From: Streptomyces sp. LUP30 | GTDB lineage: Bacteria > Actinomycetota > Actinomycetes > Streptomycetales > Streptomycetaceae | DNA length: 64,000 nt | Reading direction: 5' to 3' | Assembly: GCF_001746365.1 (NCBI RefSeq) | Contig: NZ_MJAJ01000026.1 | Span: 1-64,000, forward strand | Shown: positions 26,767 through 35,122 of the stretch, in pieces | Layout: every line of letters begins with the position of its first letter | Position numbering within the stretch: position 1 is the stretch's first letter | Notes under the pieces: generated by a model | Database searches by the model: none | What the model was told of the DNA's origin: nothing | What the model saw: only the letters and a program-made list of their open reading frames with translations | Position numbers and translations under genes: made by a program

Positions 26767-27633
26767 CTAGTGGACGGAGTGCTCGTCCAGTGGGAACGTT
26801 CCGCCGACGACGTCCTCCGCGAACGCCTTCGCCGCGTTCCCCATGACCTCACGCAGGTTCGCGTACTGCTTGACGAACTTCGGCACCCGGCCCCCGGTCA
26901 GACCGAGCATGTCGGTCCACACCAGCACCTGCGCGTCGGTCTCGGGGCCGGCGCCGATGCCGACCGTCGGGATGTGCAGCACGCGCGTGACCTCGGCCGC
27001 CAGCTCCGCCGGCACCAGCTCCAGCACCACCGCGAACGCGCCCGCGTCCTGCACGGCCTTGGCGTCCCGCAGCAGCTGGGCGGCCGCCTCCTCGCCGCGG
27101 CCCTGCACCCGGTAGCCCATCGCGTTCACGGACTGCGGGGTCAGGCCGATGTGCGCCATGACCGGGATGCCGGACTCCACCAGCAGCTCGATCTGCCGGT
27201 GCGAGCGCTCGCCGCCCTCCAGCTTGACGGCCCCGACGCCGGCCTCCTTGACCAGACGGGTCGCCGAGCGCAGCGCCTGCACCGGCCCCTCCTGGTAGGA
27301 GCCGAAGGGCAGGTCGCCGACGATCAGCGCGCGGGAGGTGCCTCGTACGACCGCCGCCGACAGCATGGTCATCTCGTCGAGGGTGACGGGCACGGTCGTC
27401 TCGTAGCCCAGGTGGCAGTTGCCCGCCGAGTCGCCGACGAGCATCACGGGAATCCCGGCCTCGTCGAAGACGGACGCGGTCATCGCGTCGTACGCGGTGA
27501 GCATGGGCCACTTCTCGCCGCGCTCCTTGGCCAGCGAGAGGTCGCGGACGGTGATACGGCGTGTGCCCTTGCCCCCGTACAGCGCCTTGCTGCCGTCGGT
27601 GGACTTCGTCTGGGCAGCCGAGAACTGCGTCAT
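26767..27633 (-). CDS. panB: 3-methyl-2-oxobutanoate hydroxymethyltransferase (ketopantoate hydroxymethyltransferase)
   Basis: First step of pantothenate/CoA synthesis: adds a hydroxymethyl group from methylene-THF to ketoisovalerate. The 288-residue protein has the metal- and substrate-binding segments MLTAYDAMTASVFDEAG, MLVGDSAGNCHLGYETTVPV, VGAVKLEGGE, AHIGLTPQSVNAMGGYR-like and VLELVPAELA. ATG with GGAGCC upstream was chosen (MTQFSAAQTK). Monocistronic from its surroundings, with a terminator downstream. Confidence 0.97.
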   Translation of the reverse strand: MTQFSAAQTKSTDGSKALYGGKGTRRITVRDLSLAKERGEKWPMLTAYDAMTASVFDEAGIPVMLVGDSAGNCHLGYETTVPVTLDEMTMLSAAVVRGTSRALIVGDLPFGSYQEGPVQALRSATRLVKEAGVGAVKLEGGERSHRQIELLVESGIPVMAHIGLTPQSVNAMGYRVQGRGEEAAAQLLRDAKAVQDAGAFAVVLELVPAELAAEVTRVLHIPTVGIGAGPETDAQVLVWTDMLGLTGGRVPKFVKQYANLREVMGNAAKAFAEDVVGGTFPLDEHSVH

Positions 27634-27763
27634 TGCAACGGCTCCTTCGTCATCTCGGGGCGCCCTCACGGCGTCCCCGGACCACCCCCCATGGTGGCAC
27701 CTCGTGCCAGTGAGGGCCAGAGCGCCCCCTGTGGGTAAAGCCTCAGTAAGAAACGCGTCGACG

Positions 27764-27790
27764 GTATCGATACGAGACGGTTCCGTATCG
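27764..27790. promoter_or_regulatory. Inverted-repeat operator before the MFS-TetR pair
   Basis: The perfect palindrome GTATCGATAC is followed 12 bases later by CGTATCG, giving CGATACG-N9-CGTATCG as well. These three GTATC-type half-sites lie just upstream of the pump's putative -10 TAGGCT (27800-27805), 8 bases from the ATG. Binding by the neighbouring TetR regulator is inferred. Confidence 0.65.
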
Positions 27791-27812
27791 GAAGTGTTCT
27801 AGGCTCGACGTC

Positions 27813-29405
27813 ATGACTACTCCTGCCGTCCCCACCGCTCCGCGCATACCGGAAGCGGTGCACCGGCGTCGTTGGGCGATCCTCGGCGTCCTGATGCTGA
27901 GCCTGCTGATCGTGGTGCTCGACAACTCGATCCTGAACGTCGCGATCAAGACGATCTCGACGCCCGCCCCGACGGGCCTCGGGGCCACCCAGAGCGAGCT
28001 GGAGTGGGCGATCAACGCCTACACCCTCGTCTTCGCGGGACTGCTGTTCACCGCCGGGCTCCTCGGCGACCGCATCGGCCGCAAGAAGGTCCTGCTCGGG
28101 GGACTGGCGGTGTTCGGCATCGGCTCCGCGCTCGCCGCCGAGTCCGGCTCGCCCACCCAGCTCATCGCCTTCCGCGCGCTCATGGCCCTCGGTGCGGCCT
28201 TCGTGATGCCCGCCACGCTGGCCGTCCTGATGAACGTCTTCGACCGGGAGGAGCAGCCCAAGGCGATCGGCATCTGGGCCGGCGGCGTTGGACTCGCCAT
28301 CGCCATAGGTCCCATCACCGGCGGACTGCTGCTCGGTCACTTCTGGTGGGGTTCGGTCTTCCTGATCAACGTGCCGATCGTGCTGCTCGCGTTCGGGCTG
28401 ATGCTGTGGCTGGTGCCCGAGTCCCGCGACCCGAAGCCCGGCCGCGTCGACCTCGTCGGCGTCGTCCTGTCGGTGGTCGGTCTCGTCCTGCTCGTGTACG
28501 GCATCATCAAGGGCGGTGAACTGGCCGACTTCACGGACCCGACGGTGCTGGCGACGATCGGGGGCGGCCTGGTCGTCCTGGCCGCGTTCGTGGTGTTCGA
28601 GAAGCGCAGCGACCACCCGTCCGTCGACATGGACTACTTCAAGAACAAGGTGTTCTCGGCCGCGATCTCCGTCATCGCACTGGTCTTCTTCGCGCTGATG
28701 GGCGTGACCTTCTTCTCGGTCTTCTACACCCAGAGCGTGCGCGGCTACTCGCCGCTGCAGACCGGCCTGCTGCTGCTGCCGCTGGCCGCGGCCCAGCTGA
28801 TCTTCGCGCCGCGCGCCCGGCTCGTCGTCGACCGCATAGGGATCCGGGCGACGACCACGGCGGCGATGCTCGTCCTCGCCGCGACGCTCGTCGCGTTCGC
28901 CACCCTGGACGCCGACACCCCGATCTGGCTCCTGGAGATCGTCTTCTTCTTCATGGGCGCGGGAATGGCCCACATCATGACCCCGACCAGCGTCGTCATC
29001 ATGCAGGCCCTGCCCCGCGAGAAGGCGGGCTCCGCCTCGGCGCTGAGCAACACCTTCCGTCAGGTCGGCGGCGCGCTCGGCATCGCCGTGCTCGGCTCCG
29101 TGCTGTCGACGTCGTACCGCAACGGCATCGAGGGTCACCTCGGGGCGCTGCCGGCGGGCCTGCGCGACACGGCGGGCGAATCCATCGAGGCCACCCTCGG
29201 GGTCGCCGACAAGCTCGGCGACCAGGGCCGGGCGCTGGTCGTGCCCGCCCATGACGCCTTCCTGCACGCCATGCACGTCACCGCCCTGTGCGGGGCCGGG
29301 GTGGCCCTCGTGGGCGCGATCGTGGTGGCCGTCTTCCTGCCGGGCCGGCCGAAGCCCGCTCAGGAGGAGGCGGAAAAGGAGGAGTTGGCGCGGGCGAAGC
29401 CCTAG
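27813..29405 (+). CDS. DHA2-family (14-TM) drug:H+ antiporter
   Basis: A 530-residue MFS exporter of the QacA/EmrB type. Helix 1 has the DHA2 motif LDNSILNVA, motif A is GDRIGRKKVLLGG, and later helices include MTPTSVVIMQALPREKAGSASAL, characteristic of the group. The C-terminus is basic/acidic (PAQEEAEKEELARAKP). It is followed by a TetR gene and preceded by a palindromic operator. It probably pumps out an antibiotic or toxicant; substrate unknown. Confidence 0.93.
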   Translation: MTTPAVPTAPRIPEAVHRRRWAILGVLMLSLLIVVLDNSILNVAIKTISTPAPTGLGATQSELEWAINAYTLVFAGLLFTAGLLGDRIGRKKVLLGGLAVFGIGSALAAESGSPTQLIAFRALMALGAAFVMPATLAVLMNVFDREEQPKAIGIWAGGVGLAIAIGPITGGLLLGHFWWGSVFLINVPIVLLAFGLMLWLVPESRDPKPGRVDLVGVVLSVVGLVLLVYGIIKGGELADFTDPTVLATIGGGLVVLAAFVVFEKRSDHPSVDMDYFKNKVFSAAISVIALVFFALMGVTFFSVFYTQSVRGYSPLQTGLLLLPLAAAQLIFAPRARLVVDRIGIRATTTAAMLVLAATLVAFATLDADTPIWLLEIVFFFMGAGMAHIMTPTSVVIMQALPREKAGSASALSNTFRQVGGALGIAVLGSVLSTSYRNGIEGHLGALPAGLRDTAGESIEATLGVADKLGDQGRALVVPAHDAFLHAMHVTALCGAGVALVGAIVVAVFLPGRPKPAQEEAEKEELARAKP

Positions 29406-29452
29406 CGGACGGGGGCGGAGCGGCCGGGAGTGGCCGTTCCGCCCGTCGTCCG
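29406..29452 (+). terminator. Imperfect hairpin between the pump and its TetR regulator
   Basis: CGGACGGGGGCGGAGCGGCC pairs with GGCCGTTCCGCCCGTC plus GTCCG around a short loop. It may reduce read-through into the TetR gene, or stabilise the pump mRNA. Confidence 0.6.
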
Positions 29453-29485
29453 GGCGACAATTCTCCCAGCCCGACGAAAGGAACA

Positions 29486-30118
29486 ATGGACGTGAGCCCC
29501 GCCGACAGCACAGCCGCGGAGCAGCCGGTCCGGGGCCGGCCCCGGAGCGAGGCCGTGGAACGGGCCATCATCGAGGGCGTGATGAAGCTGCTGGAGGAGG
29601 GCGTACCGCTCGCCGAGATCTCCATCGAGCGCATCGCCCGCACCGCCGGTGTCGGCAAGGCCGCCATCTACCGCCGCTGGAGCGGCAAGGAAGAACTCTT
29701 CGTCGACGTCCTGCGCACCGCCGAGCCCGACGACCTGGAACTCCCCGGCACCTCCATGCGGGACGACCTGATCGTGCTGCTGGAGTCGCTGCGCCGGCGA
29801 GGCCTCGTCAACCGTTCCTCGGCCATCCTGCACAACGTGCAGGCCCAGATGAAGAGCAGCCCGAAGATCTGGGCCGCCTACAACAACACGGTCATAGCAC
29901 CCCGGCGCAGGCTGGGGATCGAAGTCCTGCGCCGGGGCCAGCGCAACGGCGAACTGCGTCTCGACGTGGACGTCGATCTCGTGAACGACCTGTTCGTCGG
30001 GCCGATGCTGGTCCGCGCCGTCCTGCGGCCCGACGCCGACCTGCCCGAGTACCTGCCGGAGCGCATCGTCGACACACTGCTGGCCGGGCTACGCCCCGTC
30101 AGCGCCCCCGTTCCGTAA
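29486..30118 (+). CDS. TetR-family regulator of the upstream pump
   Basis: A 210-residue repressor. The HTH spans EISIERIARTAGVGKAAIYRRW at about residues 44-65, with the preceding basic RGRPRSEAVERAI. GAAAGGAAC precedes the ATG. The gene order pump then TetR, with a palindrome in the pump promoter, suggests ligand-induced derepression of the pump. The C-terminal domain has no assigned ligand. Confidence 0.92.
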   Translation: MDVSPADSTAAEQPVRGRPRSEAVERAIIEGVMKLLEEGVPLAEISIERIARTAGVGKAAIYRRWSGKEELFVDVLRTAEPDDLELPGTSMRDDLIVLLESLRRRGLVNRSSAILHNVQAQMKSSPKIWAAYNNTVIAPRRRLGIEVLRRGQRNGELRLDVDVDLVNDLFVGPMLVRAVLRPDADLPEYLPERIVDTLLAGLRPVSAPVP

Positions 30119-30134
30119 CGCGCATGTGCGTGTT
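30117..30134. promoter_or_regulatory. Imperfect 18-bp palindrome after the TetR gene
   Basis: AACGCGCATGTGCGTGTT overlaps the stop codon of the TetR gene and is symmetrical except at one pair. It might be a weak terminator or an operator for the downstream VanJ-like gene. Confidence 0.35.
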
Positions 30135-30300
30135 GCGTCACAGAGCGGGCCACGCGTCCCGGGGCCGGAACCCCTGAGGGCGCCCCGTTCGTCCTCCTGC
30201 CCGTACGGCCGTCACGAGACGGCGAGAACGAAGCCGATCATCGCCTAGGGTCGTACCCGGGGGGACGTACGGTGTGCACGGCAGGCAGTGAGGCGACGGT

Positions 30301-31362
30301 ATGGCGCAGCAGGCGTACATGACGGAGACGGACGACAACGGCGGCTCGGGACACGAGCCTCGGGGAGCCCGGCTCCGGCGCCTGATCGGACGCTTCGTCG
30401 GCCGGCTGTCGACGGGCTGGCGCGGCGATCCGCGCATCTGGCGGCGCGGTCTGGTCCTCGCCGGCATCGCGCTGGCGCTCGCCCTGGTGATGCTGCTGCA
30501 CTCGCGCATCCCCAACCGGTTCGGCAACCTCGGCAGTCTCACGGAGACGTTCCTGCCCTGGATCGGCGTCTTCGTCCCGGTGCTGCTGGTGCTCGCGCTG
30601 GTGCGCAGGTCGGCGACCGCGGTGATCGCCGTCGTCCTGCCGGCCGTGGTCTGGGTGAATCTCTTCGGCGGACTCCTCGTCGACCGGACCGGCAGCGGCG
30701 GCGACCTGACCGTGGCCACCCACAACGTCAACGCCGACAACCCCGATCCGGCCGGCACCGCCCGTGACGTGGCCGCGTCGGACGCGGACGTGGTGGCCCT
30801 GGAGGAACTGACCGCCACGGCGGCGCCGGTGTACGAGAAGACGCTGGCGGCGACGTATCCGTACCACTCGGTGCAGGGCACGGTCGGCCTGTGGAGCAAG
30901 TACCCGCTCAGCACCGTGAAGCCCGTCGACATCAAGCTGGGCTGGACGCGCGCGATGCGGGCGACCGTGGCGACGCCGCAGGGCGAGGTCGCCGTCTACG
31001 TCGCCCATCTGCCCTCGGTGCGGGTGAAGCTGCGGGCCGGTTTCACGGCCCGGCAGCGCGACACGAGCGCGGACGCGCTGGGCGAGGCGATCGCCGACGA
31101 GAAGCTGACCCGGGTGATCCTGCTGGGCGACCTCAACGGCACCATGAACGACCGCTCGCTCAACGCCGTGACGTCGCAGATGCGTTCCACGCAGGGCGCG
31201 GCGGGCAGCGGCTTCGGGTTCAGCTGGCCGGCGTCGTTCCCGATGGCCCGGATCGACCAGATCATGGTGAAGGGCGTGGACCCGGTCACCTCCTGGACGC
31301 TGCCGCAGACGGCCAGCGACCATCTGCCGGTGGCGGCGCGTGTGAAGGTCACCACACCGTAA
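30301..31362 (+). CDS. VanJ-like membrane endonuclease/exonuclease/phosphatase-family protein
   Basis: Three hydrophobic helices occupy residues 48-127 and are followed by an EEP-superfamily hydrolase domain facing outside. Motifs: ATHNVNADN (N142), LEELTAT (E168/E169, metal), GDLNGTMND (D277, N279) and SDHLPV (D340, H341). The topology and size match VanJ, a streptomycete membrane protein that confers teicoplanin resistance, probably by acting on a cell-wall lipid intermediate. No vanRS-type genes are nearby, so it may be a housekeeping paralogue. ATG at 30319 is an alternative start. Confidence 0.85.
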   Translation: MAQQAYMTETDDNGGSGHEPRGARLRRLIGRFVGRLSTGWRGDPRIWRRGLVLAGIALALALVMLLHSRIPNRFGNLGSLTETFLPWIGVFVPVLLVLALVRRSATAVIAVVLPAVVWVNLFGGLLVDRTGSGGDLTVATHNVNADNPDPAGTARDVAASDADVVALEELTATAAPVYEKTLAATYPYHSVQGTVGLWSKYPLSTVKPVDIKLGWTRAMRATVATPQGEVAVYVAHLPSVRVKLRAGFTARQRDTSADALGEAIADEKLTRVILLGDLNGTMNDRSLNAVTSQMRSTQGAAGSGFGFSWPASFPMARIDQIMVKGVDPVTSWTLPQTASDHLPVAARVKVTTP

Positions 31363-31417
31363 CCGGGGCGTCGCCTGCCGGAATACCGGGCCGGGGAGAC
31401 TTTGTTCCGTACTTGAA

Positions 31418-31432
31418 CATACGAAGCGTATG
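31418..31432. promoter_or_regulatory. Perfect 6-3-6 palindrome in the promoter of the 12-TM pump
   Basis: CATACG-AAG-CGTATG lies 39 bases before the ATG in an A/T-richer stretch; TATGGT at its right end is a possible -10 with TTCCGT 18 bases upstream. Symmetry over a promoter suggests a repressor site. No dedicated regulator is adjacent. Confidence 0.6.
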
Positions 31433-31470
31433 GTGAACGGAACCCGCTCTCTCTGAAAGGCAAGTTCTTC

Positions 31471-32694
31471 ATGCCCCTGGCCCTGCTCGCCCTGGCCGTG
31501 GGTGCCTTCGGCATCGGCACCACCGAGTTCGTGATGATGGGTCTGCTGCCCGAGGTCGCGGACGACCTGCACATCTCGATCCCGGCGGCCGGACACCTCG
31601 TCTCCGCGTACGCGCTGGGCGTCGTCATCGGTGCGCCGCTGCTGGCCGCGGCGACGGCACGGATGTCCCGCCGCACGGTCCTGATGTCCCTGATGGCCCT
31701 CTTCGTCACGGGCAACGCGCTCTCGGCGCTCGCTCCGGACGACGGCTGGCTGCTGGCCGCCCGCTTTCTCAGCGGTCTGCCGCACGGCGCCTTCTTCGGC
31801 GTGGGCGCGGTGGTCGCGACCAACCTGGTCGCCCCGGAGCGCAAGGCCCGCTCGGTGTCGCTGATGTTCCTCGGCCTCACGGTCGCCAACGTCGCCGGCG
31901 TCCCCGTCGCCACCCTCATGGGCCAGCACCTCGGCTGGCGTGCGACCTTCCTCGGCGTCAGCGTCATCGGCCTCGTCGCCATCGCCGCCCTGGCCCTGCT
32001 CATCCCGCGCGACCACGCCCAGGCGCCCGCCGTCGGCCTGCGCCGTGAACTGGCCGCACTGCGCTCGCTGCCCGTCTGGCTGGCACTCGGCACCACCGTG
32101 GCCGGCTTCGGCGCGCTGTTCTCCGCGTACAGCTACATCACGCCGATGCTGACGGACTCCGCCGGGTTCGCCGACTCCAGCGTGACGCTGCTGCTGGCAC
32201 TGTTCGGCGTCGGCGCGACCGCCGGAAACCTGCTGGGCGGCCGCCTCGCCGACCGCGCGATGCGCCCGACGCTCTTCGCCGGCCTCACCTCGCTGGTCCT
32301 GGTCCTGGCCCTCTTCCCGCTGCTGATGACGACCCAGTGGGGCGGCGCGCTGGCCGTGGTCCTGCTCGGCGTGGCGGCGTTCGTCACGGGATCGCCGCTG
32401 AACCTGATGGTGATGGAGAAGGCGGCCGACGGCCCCTCCCTCGCCTCCTCGGCCAACCAGGCGGCCTTCAACATGGCCAACGCCGGCGGCGCCTGGCTCG
32501 GCGGCCTGGCCCTCACGGCCGGCTTCGGCGTCACCTCGCCCGCGCTGGCCGGCGCGGTCCTGGCCGCCCTCGGCCTGCTCGTCGCGGGCATCGCGTACGC
32601 CGTGGACGCCCGCCGCACCCAGCGGCCCGCCTTCCGCGACCGCGTCGTCGCCACCCACCGCCCCCGCCCGGCGACGGCAGAAGCCCACCACTGA
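31471..32694 (+). CDS. DHA1-family MFS exporter (AraJ/chloramphenicol-efflux type)
   Basis: A 407-residue 12-helix transporter. FGIGTTEFVMMGLLPEVADDL in helix 1 and the motif-A region ARMSRRTVLMSLMALF are characteristic of the AraJ/Cmx/CmlR group of sugar and drug exporters. GAAAGG precedes the ATG. The gene has its own promoter with a palindrome and a terminator downstream. Possible role in chloramphenicol-type resistance, not provable from sequence. Confidence 0.9.
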   Translation: MPLALLALAVGAFGIGTTEFVMMGLLPEVADDLHISIPAAGHLVSAYALGVVIGAPLLAAATARMSRRTVLMSLMALFVTGNALSALAPDDGWLLAARFLSGLPHGAFFGVGAVVATNLVAPERKARSVSLMFLGLTVANVAGVPVATLMGQHLGWRATFLGVSVIGLVAIAALALLIPRDHAQAPAVGLRRELAALRSLPVWLALGTTVAGFGALFSAYSYITPMLTDSAGFADSSVTLLLALFGVGATAGNLLGGRLADRAMRPTLFAGLTSLVLVLALFPLLMTTQWGGALAVVLLGVAAFVTGSPLNLMVMEKAADGPSLASSANQAAFNMANAGGAWLGGLALTAGFGVTSPALAGAVLAALGLLVAGIAYAVDARRTQRPAFRDRVVATHRPRPATAEAHH

Positions 32695-32700
32695 CAACCG

Positions 32701-32726
32701 GGCCCGGCCCCCTCAGGGGTCGGGCC
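32701..32726 (+). terminator. Stem-loop terminator of the DHA1 pump
   Basis: GGCCCGGCCCC pairs with GGGGTCGGGCC (one G-U pair) around a 4-base loop, starting 6 bases after the stop. Confidence 0.8.
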
Positions 32727-32761
32727 TGTCCGGCGCCTGCCGGGTGGGGTGTGCGCAGGGG

Positions 32762-32782
32762 GGCCGGGGCGTGGCCCCGGCC
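32762..32782. terminator. Second GC-rich hairpin, bidirectional position
   Basis: A perfect 9-bp stem (GGCCGGGGC with GCCCCGGCC) and 3-base loop lie between the convergent pump and NAD synthetase genes. It could terminate nadE transcripts on the minus strand or belong to the adjoining repeat element. Confidence 0.6.
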
Positions 32783-32783
32783 T

Positions 32784-32832
32784 TCAGGGGTGCGGGGAAC
32801 TGCGCGACCGGCCACAGCGGGCCCGCACGTTC
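32784..32832. repeat. Streptomyces dispersed intergenic repeat (REP-like)
   Basis: The segment containing CAGGGGTGCGGGGAACTGCG and then CGACCGGCCACAGCGGGCCCGC resembles a short element I know to recur between genes in many streptomycete chromosomes (consensus near GGGGCGCGGGGAACTGCGCG ACC...). It is adjacent to the hairpin at 32762. Only one copy was found in this window, so the assignment rests on recall. Confidence 0.6.
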
Positions 32833-32947
32833 CCACCGGCCCCCGGCCCGCGCCTTCCACCGCCCCACCGGCCACGGTCTGCCGGGCGCCGGTACCGGCC
32901 CACCGGTACCACCGACCGGCACCCGGCCGCCGGGCGGCAGCCCCCGC

Positions 32948-34987
32948 TCACTCGTCGAAGCGTGCGAGGTCCCGCAGCCAGGCCGCCGCCGAACTGTCCG
33001 ACGGCGCCCGCCAGTCACCCCGCGGCGACAGCGAACCCCCCGCCGACACCTTCGGCCCGTTGGGCATCGCCGACCGCTTGAACTGCGCGAACGCGAAGAA
33101 GCGACGGCAGAAGACTTCCAGCCAGCGCCTGATCTCGGCCTGGTCGTAGGCCACCCGCTTCGCGTCGGGGAAGCCCGGCGGCCAGTCGCCGGCGTCCGCG
33201 TCGTGCCAGGCGTGCCAGGCCAGGAAGGCGATCTTCGACGGCCGGAAGCCGTAGCGCAGCACATGGAAGAGCGTGAAGTCGTGCAGCGCGTACGGGCCGA
33301 TCCTCGACTCGGTGGACTGCATCTCCTCGCCCGGCACGAGCTCCGGGCTGATCTCGGTGTCGAGGATCGCGGCGAGCGTCCTGCCGGTCTCCTCGTCGAA
33401 CTGACCGCTGCTGACGACCCAGCGGATCAGATGCTGCATCAGCGTCTTCGGCACGCCGGAGTTGACGTTGTAGTGGCTCATCTGGTCGCCCACGCCGTAC
33501 GTGGACCAGCCGAGCGCCAGCTCCGACAGGTCGCCGGTGCCCAGCACGATGCCCCCGCGCTGGTTGGCCAGCCGGAACAGGTAGTCGGTGCGCAGCCCGG
33601 CCTGCACGTTCTCGAAGGTGACGTCGTACACCGGCTCGCCGGAGGCGAACGGGTGGCCCATCTCCCGCAGCATCAGTCGCGCGGTGGGCGTGATGTCCAG
33701 CTCGGCCGCGGTGACGCCGAGCGAGTTCATCAGCTTGTGGGCGTTGTCCTTGGTGTGGTCGCTGGTGGCGAAGCCGGGCAGGGTCCAGGCCAGGATGTCG
33801 CTGCGCGGGCGGCCCGCCCGGTCCATCGCGCGGGCCGCGACGATCAGCGCGTGCGTGGAGTCGAGACCGCCGGACACCCCGATGACCACCTTGGGGCCGC
33901 CGATCGCCGCCAGCCGCTGCTGGAGCCCCTCGACCTGGATGTGGTACGCCTCGTAGCAGTCCTGGGCGAGGCGGTCGGCGTCGGCCGGCACGAACGGGAA
34001 GCGCTCCAGACGGCGGCGCAGCCCCAGGTCGGCGGAGGGCGGGTCGAGCATGAACCCGACCGTGCGGAAGTCCTCGGTGCGCGCACGGTGCGTACGGCGG
34101 TTGTCGTCGAAGGTGCCCATCCGCTGCCGCTCCTGCCGCAGCAGGTCGAGGTCGACGTCGGCGACCGCGTACTCGTCGCCGAGCGGGAACCGCTCGGTCT
34201 CCGCCAGCAGCACGCCGTTCTCGTAGACCATGGCCTGGCCGTCCCAGGACAGGTCGGTGGTCGACTCGCCCAGTCCGGCGGCGGCGTAGACGTACGCGGC
34301 CAGACAGCGGGAGGAGGCCGAGCGGCACAGCAGCTTGCGGTCCTCGGCCCGCCCGACCGTGATCGGGCTGCCCGACAGGTTGACGAGGACGGTCGCGCCG
34401 GCGAGCGCGGCCTCCGCGCTGGGCGGCACCGGCACCCACATGTCCTCGCAGATCTCCGCGTGCAGCACCAGAGCGGGGACGTCCTGCGCGGTGAACAGCA
34501 GGTCGACTCCGAACGGCACGGTCTCGCCGCCGACGCGGACGGAACCGCCGCGCTCGTCGGCGCCGTCGCCGATCTGCCGGCGCTCGTAGAACTCCCGGTA
34601 GTTCGGGGGGTACGACTTGGGCACGACGCCGAGGACACGGCCCCGGTGCACGACCACCGCGCAGTTGTAGACCCGGTTGCGGTGCCGGAGCGGGGCGCCC
34701 ACGACGAGGACCGGCAGCAGACCGGCCGATCCGGCCACCACCTCCTGCAGCGCCGACTCGACCTCGTCGAGCAGCGCGTCCTGCAGCAGCAGGTCCTCGA
34801 TGGAGTAGCCGCACAGCACCATCTCCGGGAAGACGGCGACGGCCACCCCCTCCTCCGCGCACCGGCGCGCGTGGCGCAGGACCGCTTGGGCGTTGGCCGG
34901 CGGGTCGGCGATGACGGTGTGACCCGTGCATGCGGCGACACGCGCGAAACCGTGCTGATAAAGGGACCAGAAGTTCGACTCAGGCAC
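32948..34987 (-). CDS. nadE: NAD+ synthetase, glutamine-dependent (ATP)
   Basis: Converts deamido-NAD to NAD. The 679-residue enzyme has an N-terminal nitrilase-type glutaminase domain (E55 in VFPEMVLCGY, Lys in VPKSYPPNYREFYE, Cys in AEICEDMW) that supplies ammonia to the C-terminal synthetase, with P-loop SGGLDSTHAL and later GTGDLSELALGW. Size and domain order match actinobacterial NadE. It starts with ATG (MPESNFWSLY). It lies between the pump and the protease gene, with a terminator just upstream. Confidence 0.97.
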   Translation of the reverse strand: MPESNFWSLYQHGFARVAACTGHTVIADPPANAQAVLRHARRCAEEGVAVAVFPEMVLCGYSIEDLLLQDALLDEVESALQEVVAGSAGLLPVLVVGAPLRHRNRVYNCAVVVHRGRVLGVVPKSYPPNYREFYERRQIGDGADERGGSVRVGGETVPFGVDLLFTAQDVPALVLHAEICEDMWVPVPPSAEAALAGATVLVNLSGSPITVGRAEDRKLLCRSASSRCLAAYVYAAAGLGESTTDLSWDGQAMVYENGVLLAETERFPLGDEYAVADVDLDLLRQERQRMGTFDDNRRTHRARTEDFRTVGFMLDPPSADLGLRRRLERFPFVPADADRLAQDCYEAYHIQVEGLQQRLAAIGGPKVVIGVSGGLDSTHALIVAARAMDRAGRPRSDILAWTLPGFATSDHTKDNAHKLMNSLGVTAAELDITPTARLMLREMGHPFASGEPVYDVTFENVQAGLRTDYLFRLANQRGGIVLGTGDLSELALGWSTYGVGDQMSHYNVNSGVPKTLMQHLIRWVVSSGQFDEETGRTLAAILDTEISPELVPGEEMQSTESRIGPYALHDFTLFHVLRYGFRPSKIAFLAWHAWHDADAGDWPPGFPDAKRVAYDQAEIRRWLEVFCRRFFAFAQFKRSAMPNGPKVSAGGSLSPRGDWRAPSDSSAAAWLRDLARFDE

Positions 34988-35067
34988 GGGCCCAGTCTAA
35001 TCGTCAAAGCGACGCGATCGGGGGCGCGGGGGTGTGCGCCGCCCCGGGAACCGCGTCCACGCGCGAC

Positions 35068-35101
35068 GAAGGGGCGCGGGTGACCTGCCCCGCGCCCCTT
35101 C
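35068..35101 (-). terminator. Stem-loop terminator after the sedolisin-type protease
   Basis: A perfect 13-bp stem (GAAGGGGCGCGGG with CCCGCGCCCCTTC) and 8-base loop stand about 20 bases after the protease stop on the minus strand. Confidence 0.85.
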
Positions 35102-35122
35102 AAAGCGCCTGCCTGCTGCGCC

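Noticed and set aside
30238..32697. An 819-codon minus-strand frame across the VanJ-like and DHA1 pump genes
   Set aside because: Antisense shadow; it lacks any domain and covers two genes with clear motifs.
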